This document shows, in pieces, positions 8,469-16,740 of a DNA stretch of 64,000 nt. The first letter of the stretch is position 1, and each line of letters starts with the position of its first letter. Position numbers and translations under genes: made by a program. The notes beneath the pieces are model-generated. The model had not been told where the DNA came from. It saw nothing but the letters and a program-made list of their open reading frames with translations, and did not search any database. The DNA lies in NCBI GenBank assembly GCA_965203195.1, contig OZ241860.1, positions 2,418,001-2,482,000 of the forward strand. Reading direction: 5' to 3'. Source of the stretch: Bin87 sp965203195 (GTDB lineage Bacteria > Chloroflexota > Dehalococcoidia > Lucifugimonadales > UBA3495).

Positions 8469-9641
8469 CTCGCGCGTACCCACTTTGGGTTGGCCGCTTG
8501 CCACAGCCGGCGACTCCGGCCCTGCATCAGGATAGCTACCATCCGATACCCCGGGAGCCGCCGACCGATGCCATGGTATCACCATATCGCCGCCTTTCTC
8601 CGCCACAACCGGCCTCAAATGCGCGCCACCAGGCGCGCTAACCTGGCCCTGCTCACCGCCGCCATCCTCAACCGCCGCGCCCGCGCCCTCTCCCTCCCCG
8701 AACTGGCGTGCCCCTGGATGCCCGGACTGCCCCAAAGCCACCACCAGGCCTGGCAAAAAGAGTACGCCAGCGCCACTTTCGCTTCCTCTCCAACCCCCGC
8801 TTTGACCCCATCCAAACCCAATGCGCCCTGATGCCCGCCATCCGCCAACTGGCCGGCCTCAAAGGGCAAACGCCCATTATGATTGACTGGTCCGACCTGG
8901 GCCGCAAGCGTGGGCTGCCTCTGCTCAACTGGGCCACGACCGTCGACGAACTGACCCCGTCGCAGAACCGGCTGGAAGAGGCTTTTATCGCGCGCCTGCT
9001 GCGCAATCTGCCCGATACTATCCGTCCGCTGCTGCTGGCCGATAGGGGCTTCGGACGCGCCAGCCTGCTGCGGTGGTTGCAGGAAATGCCCCACCACACT
9101 GGCCGCACGGTGGACTATGTGGCACGGCTCAAGGGCAATGTCCACATCCAAACCGCCGATGGTTATCAGTGATTGCTGCGGAAGTATCCCCTGCCTTCGG
9201 GCCGTTATGTGTTTCTGCCTGGGGCGCAGTATCGTTCCAATGGGGCAGCGACGGTGAACCTGGCGCTGTACTGGGGACGGGGGCATCGGGAACCCTGGTA
9301 TCTGGCGACTTCGCTGCCCGATGCCAAGGTGGCAGCGCGGCATTATCGCCAGCGGATGCAGCCGGAGCAGTGCTTTCGCGATGGCAAGCAGTATTTCGCC
9401 TTGGATTGGCGAACAGTAACCACTACGGCGCGGCTGGGGCGTATGCTGGCGGGGCTGTTACTGGCCTGCTGTTTGCTGCTGCTGGCGGGGCGGCGTACGT
9501 CGTGGCAATTCCGGCGGCGGGTCTGTTCGTGGGGGAAGCTGGGACTGCTGCGGTTGGGCATGGAATGCTATCTGGCTGCGCCGGAGCCCTCGCCCTGATG
9601 GTTCGGCTTGCCCACCACCTAAAGGCGGGTACGCGCGCGAG
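8469..9641 (+). mobile_element. ISb copy 1 (IS4-like), degenerate
   Basis: Terminal inverted repeats begin CTCGCGCGTACCC at the left; the right end reads GGGTACGCGCGCGAG. No target duplication is visible. The element is 1173 bp and shorter than copy 2 because of internal deletions. Its left tip was later used as the target of ISa copy 1. Confidence 0.85.
8568..9598 (+). pseudogene. ISb transposase pseudogene (IS4 family)
   Basis: Compared with the intact copy at 54765-55844, this copy has a rearranged stretch with a frameshift near 8745-8765, lacks about 36 bases after GRKR near 8907, and has a nonsense change at 9170-9172 (CAG GGA becomes CAG TGA). The later part still shows the IS4 Y-R-E-K region (HYRQRMQPEQCFRDGKQYFALD with changes). 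It is inactive unless served by another copy. Confidence 0.85.
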
Positions 9642-9688
9642 TACGCCACCCAGTAGCCGCCCGTGATCATCCGGTTCATCAGATTCAT
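9642..9688 (-). pseudogene. 5' remnant of a gene cut off by ISb
   Basis: ATG 9688 (MNLMNRMITGGYWVAY, 16 codons) runs directly into the right end of ISb. AAAGGAGA about 12 bases upstream and the good minus-strand promoter at 9755-9784 suggest a real gene start whose body is gone. Nothing to the left of the IS pair continues it. The original product cannot be recognised. Confidence 0.4.
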
Positions 9689-9754
9689 AAGGCCGGTTGC
9701 TCTCCTTTGCGGTTCGTCTGCGGTTCGTCCGGCGCTACCGCCGGACTTTGCCTT

Positions 9755-9784
9755 ACCATAGCAATTGTCGCCAAAGGGTGTCAA
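9755..9784 (-). promoter_or_regulatory. Promoter with overlapping inverted repeat, driving a truncated gene
   Basis: TTGACA (9779-9784) and TATGGT (9755-9760) are 18 bp apart. GTCGCCAAA and TTTGGCGAC (9767-9775 and 9786-9794) form a dyad covering the -35 and part of the spacer. A hairpin (GTCCGGC/GCCGGAC, 9727-9746) follows in the leader. Confidence 0.6.
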
Positions 9785-9904
9785 TTTTGGCGACCCGTTT
9801 GGGCGGCGCGCGGGTCTGGCGGCGGCGCCCCCGGTAATTTACAATCAACCAACAATGGCGCAATCGCCGCCCAACCCGACACCCGTCACCAGGAGGGAAC
9901 CGTT

Positions 9905-11005
9905 TTGAAGGTAAAAGCTGCCGTTTTGTGGGAAGTAGGCCAGCCTCTGGACATCTGCGAGGTTGACCTGGACGAACCGAAGGCCGGCGAAGCGCTGGTC
10001 AAAATCGGCGCCGCCGGCATCTGCCGCAGCGACCGTCACTTCATGCACGGCGACGCCCCCATCGCCATTCCGGTGGTGCTGGGGCACGAGGGCGCCGGCA
10101 CCGTGGTGCAAACCGGCCCCGGCGTTACGCTGGCCTCCGAAGGCGACCAGGTCATCCTCTCCTTTGTGCCCGCCTGCGGACGCTGCCGCTCCTGCCTGGA
10201 GGGACGCAGCAACCTCTGCGACCTCCACGCCGCCACCGGCGCCAATATGCTGGACGGCACCACCCGGCTGCACGCCGGCGGGCGCGACATCCACCATATG
10301 GGCAAGGTGGCCTGCTTCGCCGAGTACGCCGTGGTGCCTGAAACCGGCCTCGTCCCCGTGAGCCGCCCGCTGCCGATGGACAAGGCGGCGATGATTGGCT
10401 GCTCGGTGACCACCGGCGTGGGCGCCGCCCTGTACAGCGCCGAAATCAGGGCCGGCAGCAGCGTGGCCGTCATCGGCTGCGGCGGCGTGGGCCTCAATGT
10501 GATTATGGGCGCCGCCCTGGCCAACGCGGCGCAGATTATCGCCGTGGACATCCGCGAGGCCCAGCTGGAGTTCGCCATGCGCTTCGGCGCCACCCATACC
10601 GTCAACGCCGCCGACCGGGATCCGGTGCAGCAGGTGAAAGACCTGACCGGCGGGCGCGGCGCCGACTACACCTTTGAGGTGTTCGGCGGCGCCGACACCA
10701 CCAAAGCCGCCTACGATATGGCCGCCAAGAGCGGCGTGGTCACCGTGGTGGGCATCGCCCCCTGGGGCCAGGAAGCGGGCATCAACGCCGTGGATCTGGT
10801 GCGCAACGAAAAGACGCTGCGCGGCTCCTACTACGGCTCCGCCCGCTCTCGCACCGATATGCCGGTGATGGCCGACCTGTACCACGCCGGCAAGCTCAAC
10901 CTGGACGACCTGGTAGTGCGCCACTACGCCCTGGACCAGATCAACGAAGCCTACGCCGACCTGGACAACGGCGAAATCGGCCGCGGGGCGATTATGTTCG
11001 ACTAG
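9905..11005 (+). CDS. Zinc-dependent alcohol dehydrogenase (class III-like)
   Basis: 366 aa. I chose TTG 9905 (MKVKAAVLWEVGQPL) because AGGAGG lies 8 bases upstream; the longer frame above it is not similar to the family. It is a medium-chain NAD(P)-dependent dehydrogenase oxidising an alcohol, with S-(hydroxymethyl)thiol-type substrates typical of this branch. Visible: catalytic-zinc region ICRSD and GHEGAGTV, structural-zinc Cys cluster CGRCRSCLEGRSNLC (C-x2-C-x2-C-x7-C), and Rossmann motif VIGCGGVGLNVI. The sequence between the structural-zinc loop and the Rossmann fold (MLDGTTRLHAGGRDIHHMG) is typical of formaldehyde or mycothiol/NDMA-type enzymes. The true substrate is not determinable. 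It stands alone upstream of the two HEPN-like genes. Confidence 0.9.
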   Translation: MKVKAAVLWEVGQPLDICEVDLDEPKAGEALVKIGAAGICRSDRHFMHGDAPIAIPVVLGHEGAGTVVQTGPGVTLASEGDQVILSFVPACGRCRSCLEGRSNLCDLHAATGANMLDGTTRLHAGGRDIHHMGKVACFAEYAVVPETGLVPVSRPLPMDKAAMIGCSVTTGVGAALYSAEIRAGSSVAVIGCGGVGLNVIMGAALANAAQIIAVDIREAQLEFAMRFGATHTVNAADRDPVQQVKDLTGGRGADYTFEVFGGADTTKAAYDMAAKSGVVTVVGIAPWGQEAGINAVDLVRNEKTLRGSYYGSARSRTDMPVMADLYHAGKLNLDDLVVRHYALDQINEAYADLDNGEIGRGAIMFD

Positions 11006-11076
11006 CCGGCCAAGCGGCTGGACGGCGGCGGGGGTGGATGATGCTCCGCCCCTGCCGCGCAATTGGGAGTTTTACT

Positions 11077-11448
11077 ATGGCAATCGCAAGAGCGCCGATG
11101 CTAACCGACGACCACGCCGCAAAGGCCCTGGAGTTCCTCGCGCAATCCGATGCGGAGTTCGCCGAAGGCGACCGCTTGCAAGCATCCGAAAAGCTGTGGG
11201 GCGCCGCCACCCACGCCGTAATGGCCGCCGCCCAGCAGCGCGGCTGGCGCCACGGCAGCCACCGCGCCCTCAAAGAAGCCGCCAGGCGACTATCCGACGA
11301 GCGCAACGACCGTCTGTTCCGGCACGGATTCATGGCCGCCGAAAAGTTTCACAGCAACTTTTACCACGACCACATGGAGGACTTTGAGCTGGACGAGGAT
11401 CGCCCCGAAGTCCACGACTTCGTCCACCAGGTGCTGGCCCTGCTCTAA
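11077..11448 (+). CDS. HEPN/PaREP1-like protein, paralogue 1
   Basis: 123 aa from ATG 11077, with GGGAG upstream. All-helical, with the repeated core SDAEFAEGDRLQASEKLWGAATHAVMAAAQQRGW and HRALKEAARRLSDE. This resembles PaREP1/HEPN-type helical proteins, which are often RNase-like toxins or nucleotidyltransferase partners. The R-x4-6-H catalytic motif of active HEPN RNases is not clearly present, so activity is open. The next gene is an almost identical copy in the same orientation. Confidence 0.6.
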   Translation: MAIARAPMLTDDHAAKALEFLAQSDAEFAEGDRLQASEKLWGAATHAVMAAAQQRGWRHGSHRALKEAARRLSDERNDRLFRHGFMAAEKFHSNFYHDHMEDFELDEDRPEVHDFVHQVLALL

Positions 11449-11478
11449 CCGTCAAAAGCCACTGGCCGGAGTACTACT

Positions 11479-11850
11479 ATGGCAACGCAAAGAGCGCCGA
11501 TGCTCACCGACGACCACGCCGCCAAAGCCCTGGAGTTTCTGGCGCAATCGGATGCGGAGTTCGCCGCAGGCGACCGCCTCCAAGCCTCCGAAAAGCTGTG
11601 GGGCGCCGCCACCCACGCCATAATGGCCGTAGCCCAGCAGCGCGGCTGGCGCCACGGCAGCCACCGCGCCCTCAAAGAAGCGGCGGAACAGCTCTCTGAT
11701 GACCACAACGACCCGCTGATTGAATACGGGTTCCTGGCCGCCGAAAAGTTTCACCGCAACTTTTACCACGACAATATGGAGGACTTTGAGCTGGACTCCG
11801 ACCGCCCCAAAGTCCACGATTTCGTCCACCGCGTCCTGGCCCTGCTCTGA
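11479..11850 (+). CDS. HEPN/PaREP1-like protein, paralogue 2 (tandem duplicate)
   Basis: 123 aa, the same length as the preceding gene and about 85% identical by eye; the first 65 residues differ at only a few sites. Start ATG 11479. The changes cluster in the second half (RRLSDERNDRLFRHGFM becomes EQLSDDHNDPLIEYGFL). It is separated from paralogue 1 by only 30 bp, so a tandem duplication followed by drift in one helix is likely. ISa copy 2 inserted about 93 bp downstream. Confidence 0.6.
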   Translation: MATQRAPMLTDDHAAKALEFLAQSDAEFAAGDRLQASEKLWGAATHAIMAVAQQRGWRHGSHRALKEAAEQLSDDHNDPLIEYGFLAAEKFHRNFYHDNMEDFELDSDRPKVHDFVHRVLALL

Positions 11851-11943
11851 CCACGCCCCCCCAGCGGGAAAAATCGCTTGACGGCCGGCCGGGCCCGATG
11901 TCTCCGCCGGCGCCCACCCCGCAAACGCCCCCGCGCCGCCCCA

Positions 11944-13024
11944 GTAGCGTTTCGTTTTAGGTGGTTTGGTTGAGCAGGCCCTGCTCTTGCAGCAGTGCCA
12001 GCAGGTTGTGCTCCGTCCACACCGTCCCCAACTTTTCACGCCGCCGCAACTCACGATTGTGCCGCTCCAAACGCGACGTCGTCCGATGCCTCGCCTGCCC
12101 CGTCGTCAAATGGCGCAGTCCTTTGGACAACGCTTTCTCACACCAGTAACGCGCCGCCCCAGCCGTCGCCCGCATAATCCGCCGCGCCCATTTCCGACCT
12201 TCCGCCGGACTGCCCGCGTCCAGCAGCCGCCGCGCCGCCGCAAACCCCGCCGTCCCAATATTCCGCCGATACTCCCGCAGCAGGTGAAAGGCGCACAACT
12301 GATGCGGCGCTTCCCCGCCATAGACCAGCTCAATGCCAGACGCGATGGCCCCGTCCCCATCGCTGACCAGATGCTGCGGATGCTGCACCCCCTGCTGCCA
12401 GGCCAGGTCAATCACTTCGGCCCAGGAACCGAAATCCCCCAACGCCGTTCCCGCAACGGCATCGCGGATTACCTTCAGTTCGGTTCGCCCGCTACGGGTT
12501 CGCGTCCACAGGCCATCCATTTCCAGCGTTCCGTCCGGCGGCAACTCCGGCGCGGCCAAGGGCGCCTTCTCCAGCCATTTGCAAACGGTACTCTTGACGC
12601 AGCCCACCCAGTTCCCGGCGCGGGCGTAGCTCAATCCTTGCGCGGCCAGACTGATGACGATGTCACGGTTTTTTTGGAAAACCGCCGGTGGCGCATTTCC
12701 TGGCCCAGCAGCGTCATGCCGCCGGCCATACGACGACACTGCCCACAGCGGAACACCGGGATTTGCAGGCGGACTTCGCCGTAACCGGTGGCAATGGCGC
12801 GGGTGTAGCAATGGTGGCGGTGCATGGCCAGGCGACAATGGTCGCAAAGGGGTTGGTAGTCATCCAGGGCTTGTTGGAGGGCGGTTTGGAGTTGGGCGGG
12901 GATTTGGCGTTCCAGTTGGGTTTCCAGGTGGTGTAACAGTCCCATAGCGGCGTATCTCCAGCGGGGGCGGGGCGGGCATTGTACCCCCATTTTATAACCA
13001 AACCACCTAAAACGAAACGCTACC
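11944..13024 (-). mobile_element. ISa copy 2
   Basis: The same terminal repeats as copy 1 (left end GTAGCGTTTCG at 11944, right end CGAAACGCTACC ending 13024). The two flanks (CGCCGCCCCA and TCATAATTT) do not match, so no target duplication is left. This suggests an older insertion or recombination between copies. Confidence 0.9.
11957..12945 (-). CDS. ISa transposase, two frames split at an A7 run
   Basis: Start ATG 12945 (MGLLHHLETQLERQ). The first frame holds the zinc-ribbon part (CDHC, FRCGQC); the DDE part (MDGLWTRTRSGRTELKV, LVSDGDGAIASG) is in the next frame. The join is an A7 run (T7 on the plus strand, 12669-12675). One extra A, from transcript slippage or a -1 ribosomal shift, would give a single chain of about 330 aa. 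No other damage is seen, so this is the best candidate for an active ISa in the window. Confidence 0.8.
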
Positions 13025-13040
13025 TCATAATTTTGGGGTA

Positions 13041-13069
13041 TTGCCAAGCCCGGGCGGGAGCGCTATCCT
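13041..13069 (+). promoter_or_regulatory. Possible promoter of the universal stress gene
   Basis: TTGCCA (13041-13046) and TATCCT (13064-13069) with 17 bp between, just outside ISa copy 2. The leader would be about 120 nt. Confidence 0.4.
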
Positions 13070-13198
13070 GTCCCTAACACTGATAACCAGTATCGGCTAT
13101 GCGGACGTGAATGCTTTCACAAACTCCACCGAGGACGCGGAACGAAAACGAATAATCGAGAACCGGACGGAACAAACCGAAAGCAGGAGGCAAGCATT

Positions 13199-14176
13199 AT
13201 GACGCTGTTCAGCAACATCATCGTCCCCCTGGACGGATCGGATTTGTCCTCGCAGGCGCTGCCCGCCGCGCGCCTGATGACCGCCGCCCTGCGTCCCGGC
13301 GGCGCCCTGACCCTGACGCGCGCCTTCTCCGAAGCCCCCCACTGGCAGGCCAACGGCCCGCAGGGACGCTACCGGGCATCCATCGCCGCCGCCGAACACG
13401 ACCGCGTCATCGCCTTCCTGCGCGGCGAAAAGCGGCGCCTGGAAGGACTCGGCGTCAACCGCCCCATCCACATCGCCGCCCACGAAGGCCCGCCCGACGC
13501 CGTCATCGCCAACCTGGTCGCCGACGACCCCGAGGCCCTCATCGTAATGTCCACCCACGGACGCGGCGGCTGGTCGCGTATGGTTACCGGCAGCGTAACC
13601 GCCAAAGTGGTGCGCGCCACCCCCAACCCCACCCTCATCGTCCGCTGCGGCGAATCGGATTGCCCGTTGGTGCCGTACACCGTGGACAACATCATCGTCC
13701 CCCTGGACGGCTCCCTGTTCGCCGAAACCGCCCTGCCCTGCGCCGGCGACCTGGCGCTGGCCTTCGGCGCCCGGACGCATCTCCTCCGCAGCGCCCACAA
13801 CGCCGAATACTTCCGGTCGCATACCGAATGGACCCGGCTGGACGGCGAGGCCGGCTTCCACTTCGGCGGCCCCGGCGAAATGGCCGCCAGCATGGTGACG
13901 GTCTCCCATGGCTACCTGCAACGCAAGGCCACCGAACTGGCCCGCCGCTGCGGAGCGGACCGGGTGGCAATCAGCCACTCCCTGCGCCAGCCGGCCGACG
14001 CCATCATCGCCCGGGCCGAGGAGCTGGACAACGCCCTGACCCTGATGACCACCCACGGGCGGCGCGGCGTCGGCCGGGCCCTGCTGGGCAGCGTGGCCGA
14101 CCGCGTCGTCGGAACTCCCCCGCGCCCACCCTCCTGCTGCGGGGCGCTATGCGGGAGGCCGCCGTCACGCCGGTAG
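13199..14176 (+). CDS. Tandem universal stress protein, C-terminus frameshifted
   Basis: 325 aa as read; AGGAGG precedes ATG 13199. It contains two UspA domains: domain 1 begins NIIVPLDGSDLSSQALPAA and ends MSTHGRGGWSRMVTGSVTAKVV (the G-2x-G-9x-G(S/T) ATP-binding pattern); domain 2 begins NIIVPLDGSLFAETALPCA and ends MTTHGRRGVGRALLGSVADRVV. After that the frame gives non-family sequence, while the +1 frame gives the expected NSPAPTLLLRGAM and stops at 14214. One missing C near 14108-14112 explains this, as a sequencing error or a real mutation. The stress role is inferred from the family. Confidence 0.85.
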   Translation: MTLFSNIIVPLDGSDLSSQALPAARLMTAALRPGGALTLTRAFSEAPHWQANGPQGRYRASIAAAEHDRVIAFLRGEKRRLEGLGVNRPIHIAAHEGPPDAVIANLVADDPEALIVMSTHGRGGWSRMVTGSVTAKVVRATPNPTLIVRCGESDCPLVPYTVDNIIVPLDGSLFAETALPCAGDLALAFGARTHLLRSAHNAEYFRSHTEWTRLDGEAGFHFGGPGEMAASMVTVSHGYLQRKATELARRCGADRVAISHSLRQPADAIIARAEELDNALTLMTTHGRRGVGRALLGSVADRVVGTPPRPPSCCGALCGRPPSRR

Positions 14177-14252
14177 CGGCCCGCCCCGGCGCGGCGGCCC
14201 TCGCCGGCGTGTAACCCGCCGGGAACCCAGTCGCGCCGTAGCAGTCGCCGCA

Positions 14253-14284
14253 AAAGGGGGCCGGCAGCAAGCCGGCCCCCCTTT
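14253..14284 (+). terminator. Rho-independent terminator after the universal stress gene
   Basis: AAAGGGGGCCGGC and GCCGGCCCCCTTT pair around AGCAA; the T-run is short (TTTC). Apart from this, the gap 14215-14517 shows nothing recognisable. Confidence 0.8.
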
Positions 14285-14517
14285 CATTTATAGCCGGCTT
14301 GTGTACCTTGCCTGGAACAGCCGGGCGGATGACGGACGCCCCGCCCCGGAAAGCCCGCCCCGCATCAACCTAGCTGCCGGCGCGGCGTGGAAACACTACC
14401 CCAAAATCGCAGCCCGCCGGCTTGCCGGCAACATCGCCATTACATTACTATGCTATCGTTACCGCGCTATCGCCACCACCGAATTCGCGCCGCTGCGCCG
14501 GCGGCAGGTTGACCACA

Positions 14518-15381
14518 ATGATTAAGTTGAGTATCACGCTGCCCTCCGGGGGCGGGATTGCCCTCGAGGCCGACGACCGCGACCTAATACGCGAGGTTCT
14601 GTACTCCGCAATGCCCCACCTGCTGCCGCCGCCGCCCGCCGGGAACGGAAACGGGGACGGTGGCGGCAACAACAGCAACAGCAACGGCCAGTACCATAAC
14701 GGCATCGTCCCCGGCGCCACGCTGACCGAAACGCCGCCGCCCCACGCCAACGGCGACTATGGTGACTATGGCGACCACGCCAACGGCGCCAACAGCGGCG
14801 ACCACGGTCACGCCTATGCCCACGCCGGCGCAAAAGACGGCCGGGATGCCGCCGGCGGCAATGGCGGCGTCATCGCTCCGGGCCACCCGGCAGTAGCGTC
14901 GCCCGCGCCCGCCGGCCCGGCGCCGGCCCCCTATCTGTTGCCGCCCCCGCGCCAGGCGCAACCCCCGCCGGCCGGGGCGCCGGCGTCCCCTCCCCCTACC
15001 GCGCCGGCGCCGCCCGCCCCCGCGCCAGACCCGGCGCCAATGCCGCCGGCCGCCGCAGCCACCGGGCCTGCGGAACGACAGTTCGCCGCCTACTGCCAGC
15101 AGATCAACCCCATCGGCGATATGCGCCGGGTCGTAGTCGCCGCCGAAGCCGCCGCCCGCTACCTGGAAATACCCAGCGTCGACCCCGACCGGCTCTCCGC
15201 CCTCTTTACCCTGGCCGGCTGGACGATACCCCACAGCTTCGTCCAGACCCTCCGCAACGCCGCCCGCAGCAAGTTCCGCTGGATGGAACGCGTCCCCGGC
15301 CTCAACGGACACTACCGGGTCAGCGACGCCGGCCGCAGCATCGTCCTGGGCGAAACCGGAACGCCGTCCACGCCGGCATAG
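14518..15381 (+). CDS. Hypothetical protein with Gly/Asn- and Pro-rich linker and C-terminal helical domain
   Basis: 287 aa from ATG 14518 (MIKLSITLPSGGGIALEADD); no strong ribosome site is visible. The first 35 residues look like a small beta-rich module. Residues about 40-185 are low complexity: NGNGDGGGNNSNSNG, then Ala/Pro runs. The last 95 residues form a compact domain (FAAYCQQINPIGDMRRVVVAAEAAARYL, then TLAGWTIPHSFVQTLRNAARSKFRWMERV, then GHYRVSDAGRSIVL) resembling a winged-helix or effector-type module. I do not recognise the family. The layout (two folded ends, flexible middle) suggests an adaptor. Confidence 0.6.
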   Translation: MIKLSITLPSGGGIALEADDRDLIREVLYSAMPHLLPPPPAGNGNGDGGGNNSNSNGQYHNGIVPGATLTETPPPHANGDYGDYGDHANGANSGDHGHAYAHAGAKDGRDAAGGNGGVIAPGHPAVASPAPAGPAPAPYLLPPPRQAQPPPAGAPASPPPTAPAPPAPAPDPAPMPPAAAATGPAERQFAAYCQQINPIGDMRRVVVAAEAAARYLEIPSVDPDRLSALFTLAGWTIPHSFVQTLRNAARSKFRWMERVPGLNGHYRVSDAGRSIVLGETGTPSTPA

Positions 15382-15427
15382 CGCCGGGCGGCCGGCGTTA
15401 AGTCAATTTGGGGCGCGGCAGCCCATT

Positions 15428-16699
15428 ATGCGAATACTGCATTTTTCCGACCTGCACATCGGCGTAGAAAACTACGGCCGCACCGACCCCAACACCGGCC
15501 TGTCCACCCGGCTGGGCGATTTTCTGGGGGCGCTGGACGAGCTGGTGGAGTTCGCCCTGTCCAACGGGGTGGATCTGGTTCTGCTGGCCGGGGACGCTTA
15601 CAAGGGCCGCGACCCTTCGCAAACCCACCAGCGGGAGCTGGCCCGCCGGCTGCGCCGGCTTTCCAACGCCGGCATCCCCGCCTTCCTGCTGGCCGGCAAT
15701 CACGACCTGCCGGCATCCGCCAGCCGCGCCAACGCCGTCGAAATCTACGCCACCCTGGGCGTGCCTCAAGTCTATGTGGGCGACCGGATGACCAATTACG
15801 CCATACCCACGCCCGCCGGCCCGTTGCAGGTACTGGCCGTGCCCTGGCCGGCCCGGGGCTCTATGCTGGCCCGCGACGAAACCCGGGGCCTGGACATTGA
15901 GCAGATCCGCCAGGAAATTGAACGCCGTATGACCGACGGCATAACGCGCCTGGCCCAGTCCCTGGACCCCGACACGCCGGCCATCCTGGCCGGCCATGTC
16001 ACCGTCAGCGGCGCCACCGTAGGCACCGAGCGCTCCATGATGCTGGGCAACGACCACACGCTGAACCTCTCCGCCGTGCGCCAGCCCCGGCTGGAGTATG
16101 TGGCCCTGGGGCATATCCACAAGCATCAGATTTTGAGCCCGCCGGCGGCATACGGCGTCGGCGCCGGAGCTGGAACCGACAGCATCGGGCCGGCAGTGGC
16201 CTATTCCGGCAGCCTGCAACGAGTGGACTTTTCCGAGGAGGACGACGAAAAGGGCTTCTGTCTGATCGACCTTGACCCCAATGCCCCCCGGGGCCGGCGG
16301 CTGACCGATTTTCGTTTTCAGAAGATCGCCGCCCGGCCCTTTGTGACGGTGGATGTTAATATCCCGGAAAACGAGGCCAACCCCACGGCTTTTGTGGCGC
16401 GCGCCATCGGGCGCCGGCCGGTTGCCGGCGCCATCGTCCGGCTGCGCGTGCGCCTGTCCTCCGGCCAGTCGGCCCTGCTGCGCGACGCCGATTTGCGGCC
16501 TGCCCTGTCGCCGGCGCACTATGTCGCCAGCATCAGCCGGGAATTGACCGACGACGCCCGGCGCCGTCTGGCCGTAGCATCCTCCGACTTGCAGCCGATG
16601 ACGGCGCTGCGGCTGTACCTGGAAAGCCGGGGCGTCGCCCCGGAACGCCGGCAGGTGATGCTGGAACGCGCCGAGGAACTCCTGGCGTCGCTCCAATAG
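15428..16699 (+). CDS. sbcD: DNA repair exonuclease, SbcD/Mre11 family
   Basis: 423 aa. Calcineurin-like metallophosphoesterase motifs appear in Mre11/SbcD order: FSDLHIG, LLAGDAYKGRD, LAGNHDLP, ILAGHVTVSG and LGHIHKHQ, which bind two Mn2+. A C-terminal capping region follows (PFVTVDVNIPENEANP onward). These nucleases process DNA ends and hairpins together with the SbcC/Rad50 ATPase. No sbcC lies next to it on either side within the window, which is unusual. The next gene on the strand is an unrelated peptidase. Confidence 0.9.
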   Translation: MRILHFSDLHIGVENYGRTDPNTGLSTRLGDFLGALDELVEFALSNGVDLVLLAGDAYKGRDPSQTHQRELARRLRRLSNAGIPAFLLAGNHDLPASASRANAVEIYATLGVPQVYVGDRMTNYAIPTPAGPLQVLAVPWPARGSMLARDETRGLDIEQIRQEIERRMTDGITRLAQSLDPDTPAILAGHVTVSGATVGTERSMMLGNDHTLNLSAVRQPRLEYVALGHIHKHQILSPPAAYGVGAGAGTDSIGPAVAYSGSLQRVDFSEEDDEKGFCLIDLDPNAPRGRRLTDFRFQKIAARPFVTVDVNIPENEANPTAFVARAIGRRPVAGAIVRLRVRLSSGQSALLRDADLRPALSPAHYVASISRELTDDARRRLAVASSDLQPMTALRLYLESRGVAPERRQVMLERAEELLASLQ

Positions 16700-16740
16700 C
16701 CGGCCGGGTAGTGCCGGGGCAGGAACGCGGCGGACGAGTT

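Noticed and set aside
9170..9172. In-frame TGA in the ISb copy 1 transposase as a second selenocysteine codon
   Set aside because: The intact copy has GGA (Gly) at this place, and the pseudogene has other damage; it is a nonsense mutation.
9845..11062. A 405-codon minus-strand frame opposite the alcohol dehydrogenase
   Set aside because: Composition is His/Gly/Ala noise; the plus strand carries all zinc and NAD motifs.
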